Of a stretch of 64,000 nt of DNA, positions 49,382-60,240 are shown piece by piece (within the stretch, counting starts at the first letter, position 1; each line of letters opens with the position of its first letter). The stretch comes from Selaginella tamariscina (Eukaryota > Streptophyta > Lycopodiopsida > Selaginellales > Selaginellaceae): positions 94,397-158,396 of the forward strand of contig PUQB01000400.1 in NCBI GenBank assembly GCA_003024785.1, given 5' to 3'. The notes under the pieces are model-generated. The model had not been told where the DNA came from and did not search any database. It saw only the letters and a program-made list of their open reading frames with translations. The position numbers and the translations under genes were made by a program.

Positions 49382-50910
49382 CGGCGGGATTAATCCCGCC
49401 GCTATATAGTTGGGGCCATGGCGGCGGGATTAATCCCGCCGCCGAGGCCCTTCAGGCATGGGTGAGCGGCGGGATTAATCCCGCCGCCGAGGCCCTTCAC
49501 GCAGGCTATGGGCGGCGGGATTAATCCCGCCGCTCTACGACAAACCGAAGAGCGGCGGGATTAATCCCGCCGCCATAGCCTGCGTGAGGGGCCTCGGCGG
49601 CGGGATTAATCCCGCCGCTCATCCATGCCCTGCGCGGAATGCGGCGGGATTTATCTCGCCGGCAATGGCCTGTGTGAAGGTTCTAATGGGCGGGATTAAT
49701 CCCGCCGGATTCCGCGCAGGGCATTTACAGGGAATGGGCGGCAGGATTAATCCCGCCGCTCTTCGGTTTGTCGTAGAGCGGCGGGATTAATCCCGCCGCC
49801 CAGGGAATTCACGCAGGACATGAACGGCGGGATTATCCGGCCCCACGCTCATGCCCTTCGCGGAGGGCGGCGGGATTAATCCCGCCGTTCATGTCCTGCG
49901 TGAATTGGGCGGCGGGATTAATCCCGCCCCCCCATCCCTGTTCAAAAATGCCGCAGCCAATATATATGTGAGCGCATGATTTACGAGAGGGCGGCGGGAT
50001 TAGCCTCCGAACCTTCATTACCCGGTGGCGAGATTAATCTCCGAACCTTCATTACCCCATTGGTATGTTGAATCAATCCCGACTAACTCTGTCTGAGACG
50101 GAGAAGGTTTACAAAATACCAATGGAGGGAACCGAGAAGGGTGGTGGGATTAATTTCACCATCCCTTACATGGTGGGCGGGATTAATCCCGCCGCGTACG
50201 CATGCCCTGCGCGGAATCGGGCGGGATTTATCCCGCCGCCATTGGCCTGCCTGAAGGGCCTAGGCGGCGGGATTAATCCCGCAAGATTTCGCACAGGGCA
50301 TTGGCGTTCGGCGGGATTAATCCCGCCGACTAAGGCCCGAGTGAAGGGCCTGGGAGGCGGGATTAATCCCGCCGACGCCAATGCCCTGTGCGAATCGGGC
50401 GGGATTTCCCGCCGCCATTGGCCTGCCTGAAGTGCCTAGGCGGCGGATTAATCCCGCCCGATTCCGCGCAGGGAATTGGCGTCCGGCGGGATTAATCCCG
50501 CCGCATAGGGATCGAGTGAAGGCCCTGGGCGGCGGGATTAATCCCGCCGAGTCTTCAATGCCTGTTGGAGAAATGAATCTCGCCACCCTTCCCTTTTTCC
50601 TCCATTGGTGAGTTGGACCAATCCCAAACGTTTCTGTCTAAGACGTAGAAGGTTTCAACATACCAATGGAGAAAGGGTGGCGAGATTCATTTAACCATCC
50701 TTACATGGTGGGCGAGATTAATCCCGCCTCTGGAGTCACTGAAGGGGTGTGAGAAATAAATCCTGCCCAGTTCTCTCTGAGACCGAGAAGGGTGGCAAGA
50801 TTAATTCCGCACTCCCGTTCAAGGCCTCCAGAAAGGTGGCGAGATTAATCCCGCCCACTCTTTCAGGAGGCATTGAAGGGGTGGCGAGATTAATCCCGCC
50901 GCACCTTCCA
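49382..50910. repeat. Palindrome array B: about 28 units of GGCGGGATTAATCCCGCC
   Basis: The same 18-bp palindrome as array A, spaced about 42-46 bp centre to centre. About 15 units look exact; decay increases to the right, where GGCGAGATTAATCCCGCC becomes common. Spacers differ from array A (CATGCCCTGCGCGGAAT, CGAGGCCCTTCACGCAGG) and occur in both orientations, so the array is itself built of large inverted repeats. It ends about 330 bp before the start of the ParB-methyltransferase gene at 51241. Confidence 0.95.
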
Positions 50911-51011
50911 TGTGAATATATATGTGTATTAGTATATATAAGTGGCATATCTCATTTTATTTACTTTTCATCTTTCATAATATTTCGAGTAAAAGCTAGG
51001 AATCTATGTAA

Positions 51012-51098
51012 AACTGTCCAGAGCTCACATTTGTGGTGGTTCTAAAACGAAATGTTATCTTTCTTTTGCACTAACACAAATGTGAGCTTCGGACAGTT
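51012..51098 (+). ncRNA. Candidate hairpin RNA (24-bp stem)
   Basis: Arms 51012-51035 and 51075-51098 pair at 22 of 24 positions (AACTGTCC..GCTCACATTTGTG) around a 39-base loop. The fold resembles a small-RNA precursor or a tiny inverted-repeat element. Transcription is not shown. It lies between palindrome array B and the ParB-methyltransferase gene. Confidence 0.35.
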
Positions 51099-51240
51099 AA
51101 TTACGTCTACTTCTCTCTGTGTATTATTTTTGTATATTCGGGTTTATACAAGTGTGTGTGCGTTTTTATATAATTTATATTTATAGTGTATTATTTTGCA
51201 GAAGGACGATTTGATCAAACAAGGAGATCGAGTCATTAGT

Positions 51241-54200
51241 ATGGAGTCGTCGTCAAATTCTGGGTAAGAATTAAAATAAAATCTGTTATACTCGGATACT
51301 TGAACTAATCATTTTTGTATTCAGATGTGGAATTGAGGACATTAAAGACAAGAGCAGGAGAAGAGATGGGCAGGGGGATTCTGGAATCAACTTGGCCATA
51401 TTTTAAGATAAATGGGAAGCGCATTGGAGCAACCATGGTGCTGTCAAATTAACCTCTGTCACATCTCATGGACAAGCAAAACAATGGAAAGTAGATTCGC
51501 TAGTCAAGCACCCGAAAGCAGGCTGCGAACCCAGATTGGACGATGCTCGACAGATATGCCTTGTTCCATCCAATGTCACGTTCTCGGATCCAGAGGTCGT
51601 CAGTTACAACATTAATCTCGGGTGGTTTTGTCGACTTGTGGATAATGACGTTCACGTGTTCACTAATGATGTTGACCTTGGAGTTCTTCTTCAACTCAAC
51701 GAAAGCCCATCTATGGAGGGGATCCATCTGGATGTCTACTTCGAAGATCTTCAGACTCATCGAGTAGGTGTATTGTCAGGAGATATTGCTTCACAATACA
51801 GAAAATCAGCAAGTGGAGCAATCTTCCCTCTTCACATTGAAGAAGAACACAGCGACATCATAAGGAGATTGAGAAGGTGGCTCGGTCTCAGGTTCTCTAC
51901 AGATCACGTTCAATTTGCTTAGGAAGCTTCGGGAGCTGGAAGAGTGTGCCGAGAACACTAGAACAGCTGCAGTCGGGGATCACACATGTTGATTCGGATC
52001 GCAAAAGAAAATCATCAATCGTTTTGTCAGCTGCACCTGTGGCATCTCATGCTGCAATAAGTCACAAGGAAATGATGTTGGATGATAAGATTTATCCTTG
52101 TAGGGTTAAATATTGCAGCGTCAACCCAAACTTCAATTACAGGCCACTCAACCAGGAACGTGTAGCTGAGCTCATGGAGAAGATGAAGGACGACAATTCT
52201 TATACCGTTCCACATAATGCTGTTTTGTGTCCATACTATGAAAGAAGGAAGGGTGCTGACAAAGTCTGGATCACAACACCAGAACAACTCATGAAGATTC
52301 AGACGGAGAATAAAAGATCTATCAAGTACTACATCATTAGTGGCCAGCACACAATAACGGCAGCCCAACGACTTCTCGATGAACACAACAAAGGAACGAT
52401 GGCAACAAAACTTTCCGAGCATACCCGTGAGAAGCTGACAAAAAGATCGGCGTTTTTAGCTAAGCCGAATCTCACAATCGAGCAGTACCATAAGTTATCG
52501 GCGGAATGGGACGCTGCCGACACCAACCACTACAACAGCAAAATATGGGAGAAGTTTAAACACACGCGAGCCGTGTGGGAATCTCTTCAGCGACCACAAA
52601 GAGCTACCGCAGGGAATACACAATCTGCGGAATACCGGGTAAGCAAATTGTTTGGGCGGGATTTATCTCGCCGGTATATTAATCTGTCTTTTTCCTCAGA
52701 GAGTTGAAGAAATTGCAGCAGTTGATTTTGCCCAGGTGGGCGGGAAGGAAACATCATTTCTGATGATGTTGATTTCTTGCCCCGAAGATAGGATCTTTGC
52801 CAAATGGTTGGGGATTATGGAATCCTTTTCAAAAGGAACACTGAAGAAGAAGCAGACAAGTGAAGGGGAGCCCTCAGAAAAGTCTGCAAAGAAACCCAGT
52901 AAGACGCCGAAGGCTAAGTCTGTTCAATCTACAAAGGATGTAGACAACGATTTCAAGCTCACATGGTTGAAGCCTTTAAATGGAACAACGATGGAGGAGA
53001 TGGAAGTCTTGGCTGATTTGGTGATCGATGGCAAACTACAAATTAATAACAGCAGCCCAACCTCTCCTTTTCATCTCAAGGCAATGGAGTTGAAGACGGT
53101 CAGGCATTTCAAGGAGTGGTTGGGAATACACTGCCACAAACTGGGTTGGACCTCGACTTCAACATATGAAGAGGTTAGCAAATATTTGCATGTGACGAAC
53201 GATGATATGCTTGTCGAATGGGTGAACCAATCGGAAGATCTAGGCAAGAATCTATTGCACGCCAACGCCAAAAAGGAGAACATTGGGATGACGCCTTCTC
53301 TTATGGCAGTCCTTCAGCAGCGGAGAACCGAATTGAACCTTATAAAGGAGGATGCTACGAATCACGACAAGCCCTACAGATGTTTGTTGTTAGATTCGGA
53401 GACTTTATGGGGTAACATCACTGCTTGTAGGAAACCGTTTCAATTGTTCGTGATGGATCGGCGGGTGTCAAAAAATCTTTCGACAGATAGGGCACTAGAG
53501 GATCTGGTGGAGAAACTTAGCCGTGCAAGCATATACATAGAAGGTATTTATTATTGAATTCATGCTTGCGCTCTTCACTGATACCTACTTTTTCAGGTAT
53601 TTATTTCTTGATTCTTGCTCATGTCACCGATACTTTTGCCTTCGCCTTCGCCAAGAAGAATAGACATCGTTGGACAGGATTTTATATGAACGATGCTAAT
53701 CCCAAGTGCATTGATACTGTTGTTCACTTGGTTGTTAGGAATGCGCCAAACAATTTCAAGCTTCCAAATGACTGGCCAGGCATCTGTTTGCACTCCAACG
53801 GCCCTGAACCTCCATCCGATACACCGATAGGTATGAGTGACGTATTCGGCAATGTACGTTATCCAAACATTACAAGTCAAGCGGCACGGAGCATCGTCAA
53901 CTTGATCAGGGGTCCTCACAGTGATGCGTGGGTTTTTGACTACTGCACTAGGGGGTCCGTCTTGAAGGAGTGTTACCTTCGGCATACATGTGTGTTTGCC
54001 GTTGAAGGATAAGACCATGGTTGAGGACCTGAACAAGTGGATAGATTGGGTCTCAACTGAGTACCCCAACGATCCATAAAGGCGTATTTGAGAAAGTTCC
54101 CTCCAGATAAGTGCGATAGCTCTGAAGGTGAATCTGGTTCAATCTCGGAGTCTGAGAACGAACATCAATCAGATATTAGACCGGAAGTTATCTCGAGGAG

Positions 54201-54339
54201 TACAGAACATTCGCACACTCCAGGACCCATGGAAACATCAATAGAAGATGCAGAAGATCTTGAACCATCTCACAAGCGGCTTAGACCTTCTTCGCCTCAT
54301 TCAGAAGGTAATAGCGAAGAAGAATTGATAATGAATTGA
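51241..54339 (+). CDS. ParB/Srx-fold plus DNA methyltransferase-like protein, copy 2
   Basis: Exons: 51202-51263 (ATG 51241), 51325-52638, 52700-53543 and 53597-54339. An N-terminal domain (VKLTSVTSHGQAKQWKVDSL, VFTNDVDLGVLLQLNESPS) precedes the ParB-like domain: NYRPLNQERVAELMEKMKDD and KYYIISGQHTITAAQRLLDE (52320-52380; the usual G-x-H-R here reads G-Q-H-T). A basic linker (KKKQTSEGEPSEKSAKKPSK) follows. The C-terminal half parallels copy 1: FQLFVMDRRVSKN at the motif IV place, a hydrophobic strand IYFLILAHVTDTFAFAFAKK, then TSQAARSIVNLIRG and DAWVFDYCTRGSVLKECY, like methylase motif I. The acidic tail ends at 54339. Catalytic DPPY is absent, so activity is doubtful. Breaks: TAA near 51404, frame changes near 51915, 54005 and 54078. 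Palindrome array B lies just upstream. Confidence 0.65.
52654..52674. repeat. Palindrome-like word inside a 61-bp intron
   Basis: GGGCGGGATTTATCTCGCCG is a variant of the array palindrome, placed within the short second intron (52639-52699) of the ParB-methyltransferase gene. Confidence 0.75.
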
Positions 54340-54611
54340 TAGAGTGATGAATAGTTGTAAATGAGTGTAACATAAGGCATTTTTGTATATTTCTTTTATA
54401 TTTGTACAGAAAATAAATTCTCAAGGATTAATGAAGCTTTTAGTTCAAACATGGGTCACACATTAACAAGGTAAATAATATACCTTGATAATTTTAAGGT
54501 CAGCTAATTATCATTTTGCAGATGTAATGAAATAATTGAGAACATGGATTTTCAGCATTGCCATGAGGTAAGAGAGGGGTTTGGCGACAATTTCTTGTGC
54601 CACATGTCAGA

Positions 54612-55781
54612 ATGACAGAGTTCATGCAGGAAATGGATAATAATGCAGCTCAAAACATCGTTACCATGGGGGCCACTTCAGTTTTTGCATCATCATTTTT
54701 ATTGGCTTCAGTTCCGAAATCAATTTCTTCAGCGCATGCAATATCTGAATCTTGTAAGGATGATGTACAATTAAATGATGAAGGGATAGGCAACGAAATA
54801 GTGGCAACGGATAAATGTGAAAGGGAGCAAACAAGTGATTTGCAAAGTATTCAAGAGGCAACGCTATCTCATGTTACTCATGGCCATATTGTGTTGTTGG
54901 ATGTCAATGGTGTTCTGCTTCATCGACAAAGGCCCGAGGATAGAAAAGAAAAAAAACAAGGAGATTTCATTCCTTGTCATGGTAAATTTCGATATGATAT
55001 TATTTTTCGTCCAGGGTTGGATCGTCTCTTTCAAAAGCTTAAGGAGATGGGTGCGCTTGTGGGGATTTGGTCATGCATGCAGATTCATAACTTAACACCG
55101 CTGTTGAGTTTACTTAAGAAACATTGTAGTGTTGCAGAAGAGGTGATTCGTAAAGATTGGATTTTTGACCAGCGAATGTGTTAAACCTCTCGAATTTCAC
55201 AATATAAGAAAGGAAAGCAAGCCATACTTCTTCAAGAATGAAAGAATAATTGGGACTCATGGGGAGATCAGTCGCTTAAGGATAACGAAGAATGCACATA
55301 TCTTAGTAGTAGACGACTCTCCTCAGAAGGCTATGCTCAACCAAAACATTGCTTGTATTCATCCAATCACTTTCGATCCATATTCTGATACGATATCATG
55401 GATGAGCTAGTGAACTACTTGGATACGTGCCTCAGAAAGAAGAATCTCGAAAATTTTTGTGAGCAGTATCCACCGTATCATACATTTCCTGAAGCTTTTC
55501 TTTCTCGTGATATTGAATTTTATAAAATGAAGGATAGCAACCGGGCGCTTTATAATATTATTCTTAAGGAACGTCAGTTTTTAGATGAGCCTTTATGCAG
55601 ACCTTCTCTTATCACATCTTATGTATTAACAAGGATGGCAACTCCCAATTGCATTCGTGAGAGTGTTAAGTGGTGGCAACAACATCAAGATATTGACCAA
55701 AATGATTTGATTAATCCGGAGAGTGATGATTTAGACAAAATGAAAAGATTTCTTTGTATGATAGAAAGAAAGTATTTATAA
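54612..55781 (+). CDS. FCP1/NIF-type (HAD) phosphatase-like protein
   Basis: From MTEFMQEMDNNAAQNIV the protein has a variable N-terminus, then the FCP1-homology core: HIVLLDVNGVLLHRQ (near 54885-54930), IIFRPGLDRLFQKLKEMGAL, VGIWSCMQ, WIFDQ, ILVVDDSPQKAMLNQNIACI (55300-55360) and ELVNYLDTCL. This family removes phosphate from serine in proteins such as the RNA polymerase II tail. The signature DxDGT here reads DVNGV: the nucleophile Asp is kept but the second Asp is Asn. I believe such D-x-N variants occur in plants. A C-terminal 130-residue extension (YPPYHTFPEAFLSRDIEFYK) follows. Frame changes near 55175 and 55396 interrupt an otherwise continuous match. Upstream exons near 54525-54590 are possible. 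Confidence 0.75.
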
Positions 55782-56043
55782 AAAAATTAACATGTTGATA
55801 AGAAAATGATTTCATTTGTAATTATGTTTGATAGTATTTCTTCATTATTGTAAACTATTTTTAGAATAATATGAATATTCTAAGATATTTTAGGAATATT
55901 CCTTACTAAGTAAGGTTATTGAAGGATTAATTAATTAATTAATTAATATTTAAGGCTTAATTACATATTAATTAAATGATTAATTAATAATTAAAACTTA
56001 AGTATTAATTAGTAATTTATTTTATATTCCCATTTTCACGTAT

Positions 56044-56070
56044 CATGCCCACTTTAGTTACAACGTGCAT
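56044..56070 (+). repeat. Third copy of the DUF7869 end motif
   Basis: It starts CATGCCCACTTTAGTTACAA and has two mismatches in 27 from 14452-14478. The AT-rich sequence to its left resembles the tail of the two full copies, but no transposase is adjacent. Confidence 0.45.
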
Positions 56071-56775
56071 ATGTGTTAGCCTTATGTTAAGCACGTGTGC
56101 ATGCACACGTGTATGCACGTGCGTACGTATGCGTGCGTGCACGTGTTGTAATCACATCAAAATAAATAGGGAAAAAAAAAATTAATCAAGTTGAGAAAGA
56201 CCTACTTCTTTGAGTTCATTTTGGCCACCTTCAGTGTTTTGTTGGCTAGTGACACGATACTTTGCTACATAATCCGTGCGTATATTTGGTCTGTCCAGAG
56301 TTCCACTTTCACAAAAATCCCCTAATCGGTTTTGGGACGAGTCTTCAGTAATGCTAGATCTAACGATGCTCAACTGCATGAATACGTTGTGCTTCAGGAT
56401 GGAGGGATGTGCATAGCTACATAACACATGTAAGTCCAAATTGTATCTCCTCCGTCTTGAGAAATATACATTTCCCTTTATCTCTTCTTTTTATGTATAT
56501 CATATGAAATATAACACGAATATTAGAACTGAAGTAGAGGAGAGATACATATAAAACTTGATAACCTAAATCTTTTTTATTTTGGAATATGTGTGCGCAC
56601 ATGCGCTTTGCATATCTTCAGAGTGCATGCATATGAGTATGTACATTTATGTGTGTGTGTGTGTGTGTGCATGCGCTTGTGAACATGCTTTCATGAGTTT
56701 TGAAACAGAAAAATTGATTTTGCAGAAAAATTACAAAGACTTAAGAGACAGCTCAACAGCTTTAAAGCATTATAG

Positions 56776-56876
56776 GATTTGTACAATTAAAGCATTCCGC
56801 TGCTCCATTGGAGTCACATATCCAACTACTATCTGCATTACTAAAGTCGCTGCAAGCGCTTCTAATATATACTGAG
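56776..56876 (+). other. Possible upstream exon of the HAC-like gene
   Basis: Between an acceptor-like TATAG and a donor GAG|GTAT there is an open leucine-rich stretch, KHSAAPLESHIQLLSALLKS. Splice signals and an amphipathic helix are the only support. Confidence 0.3.
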
Positions 56877-57222
56877 GTATAGTTTCTTGAGCTTTTATAT
56901 AGTTTTACATATTTTCTTTATTTAATTTATTAGTAAGCATATATGTATTTTGTGGTTGTCTTTGGGTGGCTTAGATTGTGGCTGTGTAACATGACATAAC
57001 TTATATTTTAAGAGTATTATTTTGGTTTTTAAATATATAAATATTTAAACACATATAGTGCATACCCATATGAATATGTACACATGTTTACATGCATTAA
57101 AATAACTAGGTATGTGTAGATTTTATATTTATATATTTTATAAATCACAAAAGAAGTTGTTCATGGGCTTGCTAATGTGCTTAATATGATGCATGAGTGA
57201 GGTAATCTAAGAGATTGCTCAG

Positions 57223-58747
57223 ATGCATCAAAATAAGAAGCCTAAGATTCAAGGCGACGTGCCTCCAGAAGCTCAGGTATATACTTTCAACAAAACGTAC
57301 CTTGTGTGGGAGATGCAGTTTATATATATACACTTTAGTTATAACATAATATTATATGATTTTTTTATTTATAATAAATTAATTAATATTTTAAGTTCCT
57401 AAGTGCTAAATAATTTTATAGGCAATGCGGATGGAGTTCAAGGAGAATTCAAATGTGGTAATGGATTCAGTTCACAGTACAAATGAGACTCTACGTGAAC
57501 AAAAACAAGAGGTACACTTAATTACAAATAACACGTATTGAAAAATAATAATTCTTTATTAAAAATTTCATAATATTTATATATAATTTATAATAAATAT
57601 TTTTATAAATATTATGTTAATATATTATTTTTAGGTTGCTAAAATTTCACTACTTGAGTGTTTAACTATGGACGAAATTAAGAACCATGTCAACGAACTT
57701 TGTCTAGGCACAAAGCAGGTTGGACTATATATACCTTCACAAAAATATATTTTAATATCTTAGGCAATATTTTAATTATATAAATAGATATAGAGTTATG
57801 TTTATGAAGAAACTTTCATATGAATGTTTTTATTATATTCGAAACAATATTATATATATGATGTGGTTGCAGAATGAAGGGAAATCCGAAGGAATCGAAG
57901 ATTGTACGTTATGTAAACTGCAAACTGAAAAAGAGGTACACATACCTTATATTACAATAGAACATACATGAATATATAAACCTGAGTATGAAGTGCTATT
58001 CATATGAAATAATGTATATAATCCATTATGATAAATTATATGTCGAGTTATTATTAATTATATTACTTTTGTTTATGTATATCTTTTGAAATGGATACAT
58101 CTAAACCAAAATGCATTATAATATTGATCTTTGATTTTGATGTAGGATATGATATGTGTGCAATGCACTAAATGCCATAGCTGGCAGCATCAAATATGTG
58201 CACTTTTTAATCCAAAATTAAACAAAGACGATGATGCTGAATATACTTGTGCACATTGTTTAATAACGGAGATGACACCACCACCTTCAGATGGTAACGA
58301 CTGGCCAAACCCACACCTGAGGGAACCACTGCGTTCAGTAACACTTTTAGTGCAAAGAACTTGCCTGAAACAGACCTCAGTAAACATTTGGAGGAGCAGC
58401 TGTTCTGCAAGCTCAAACAAGAAAGATACAAAGAGCTAGAGCTCTAGGCAAAAGCTTTGAAGAGGTAAATATAATCCCAGTAGGTAAAACTTAATACTAA
58501 TTCAATATTCAATTAAACTATGCTTAATTAAGGACAGAGCGTTTGTGATATTTACCACATATAGCATTAAATATAAAGATAAATATCACTATTATTCAAA
58601 GCTTTTATTTTCCTCAGGTGCCTGAACCAGAAGGCTTAGTCATCAGAGTTGTATCCACAATTAACAAAAAGGTCCAGGTGAAGGAGTTGTTTGCAGAAAT
58701 GATGAAGGGGAAAGAGTATGCCAATGAATATCCCTACAGGTCAAAGG

Positions 58748-58794
<47 letters not shown>

Positions 58795-60182
58795 CCAACA
58801 AGCTTTAGTAACTTTAAGACATTAGCACGCATTACAGAATTCATATCCAATAAAGTTCTGCATGTTACAATGCAATCAATAATCTTATAAATATATTAGT
58901 TATAAATTTGTAATTAAATTATATACTGTATTTTCTATGGTATGATATCTAGAATATTCCACCGATTGTAGTACATACATACATATTTATATATACTATC
59001 CCAGTAAGATCACACAAGTGCACTTACAAAAGATGTACCTATATGTAAGCATGCTAAATTTAGTGTAAGTAGTACAATCTAGTGCCAATTAGGGCAAAAG
59101 CAGCATCTAGCCGTACTAAACAGTATCTGTTACATACATTTACCGATTATAGTATAGTATTGTATTAATTGATAAATTTAATATTATTTTATATCAAGAA
59201 TTTATTTATAGCTAAATTAAGTTTACTACATTCTGTGCATAACAAATGAGTATATCATCACTATTTTATGTTTATATCAGGGTGTATTGGTATGGTATAC
59301 ACAACGGTACTCATAATTTGATTTGGTTGGATCCAGGATATAATTGTGCACATTTTTATTTATAAATTATGAAATTTTTAAATATTATTTGAGTCTTTAT
59401 TTTATTTGGCAGGCTATTGCTTTGTTTGAGAAAATAGATGGAGTGGATGTTTGCCTCTTTCTAATGTATGTACAGGAGTTTGACAAGCTTAGTCCACAAC
59501 CAAATGCTCGTAAGGTTTACATTTCCTACATAGACACGGTTAAGTATTTTAAACCTGATGTGAAGACTGTCAATGGTGAAGCTCTCCGCACATTTGTTTA
59601 TCATCAAATTGTGGTAAATTATTTTTTAAGCAACTATATATAATACTTAGCTTAATATATACTTATTTAGCTAGGTATGACTATAATATAATTTATTAAT
59701 AGTAAATATTAGCTCTTTGCACATTTTGTTATCATGAAATTGTGATAAATTATTAGTTAATAGTATATAATACTTAGTTTATTATTATAATTCTATACTT
59801 ATTTAGCAACTATAATATTATAAATATAATTATTAGGTGCTATACTAAATATTAGCTACACACAAAATTGATTATTTGTTTTGCTATTGATTGGATGTAA
59901 TACTATTTAATCTTTACTACTATTAGTCTCTTTACAACTTACACAACTAAGTTGTACAATACCTTTGAAATGTTGCTCATTAGATTTTATCTACATAAAT
60001 TCAAAAAATCTTTCCTCTTGTGGTTTCCAGATTGAATATCTGAAGTATTCAAAGACCGAGGGTTTGAAAGCTGCTATATCAGTTTGTCCCCCTAAGAAGG
60101 GAGATGACTATATATTTTATTGCCACCCAAAAGAACAGAGAATTCCAACACAAAGAAGCTGCACCAATGGTACTTATTTTGC

Positions 60183-60240
<58 letters not shown>

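Larger units (their letters stand above)
55782..57222. other. AT-rich intergenic DNA before the HAC-like gene
   Basis: It contains (TTAA)n near 55930, the end motif at 56044-56070, a TGCACGTG-rich purine/pyrimidine stretch at 56085-56150, and a GT microsatellite near 56652. A minus-strand open frame of 85 codons (56182-56439) has no recognised domain. No certain gene is seen. Confidence 0.5.

Noticed and set aside
48206..49393. Open frames of 70-174 codons rich in HTHTHT and IYIYIY
   Set aside because: Pure translation of CA and TA microsatellites, which lack stops in some frames.
52027..52422. Minus-strand 131-codon frame inside the ParB-like domain
   Set aside because: Shadow of the plus-strand coding exon, which carries the GQHTITAAQ motif.
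56182..56439. Minus-strand 85-codon frame as a gene
   Set aside because: Open with plausible composition, but no domain, no splice partner and AT-rich surroundings; left as unassigned.
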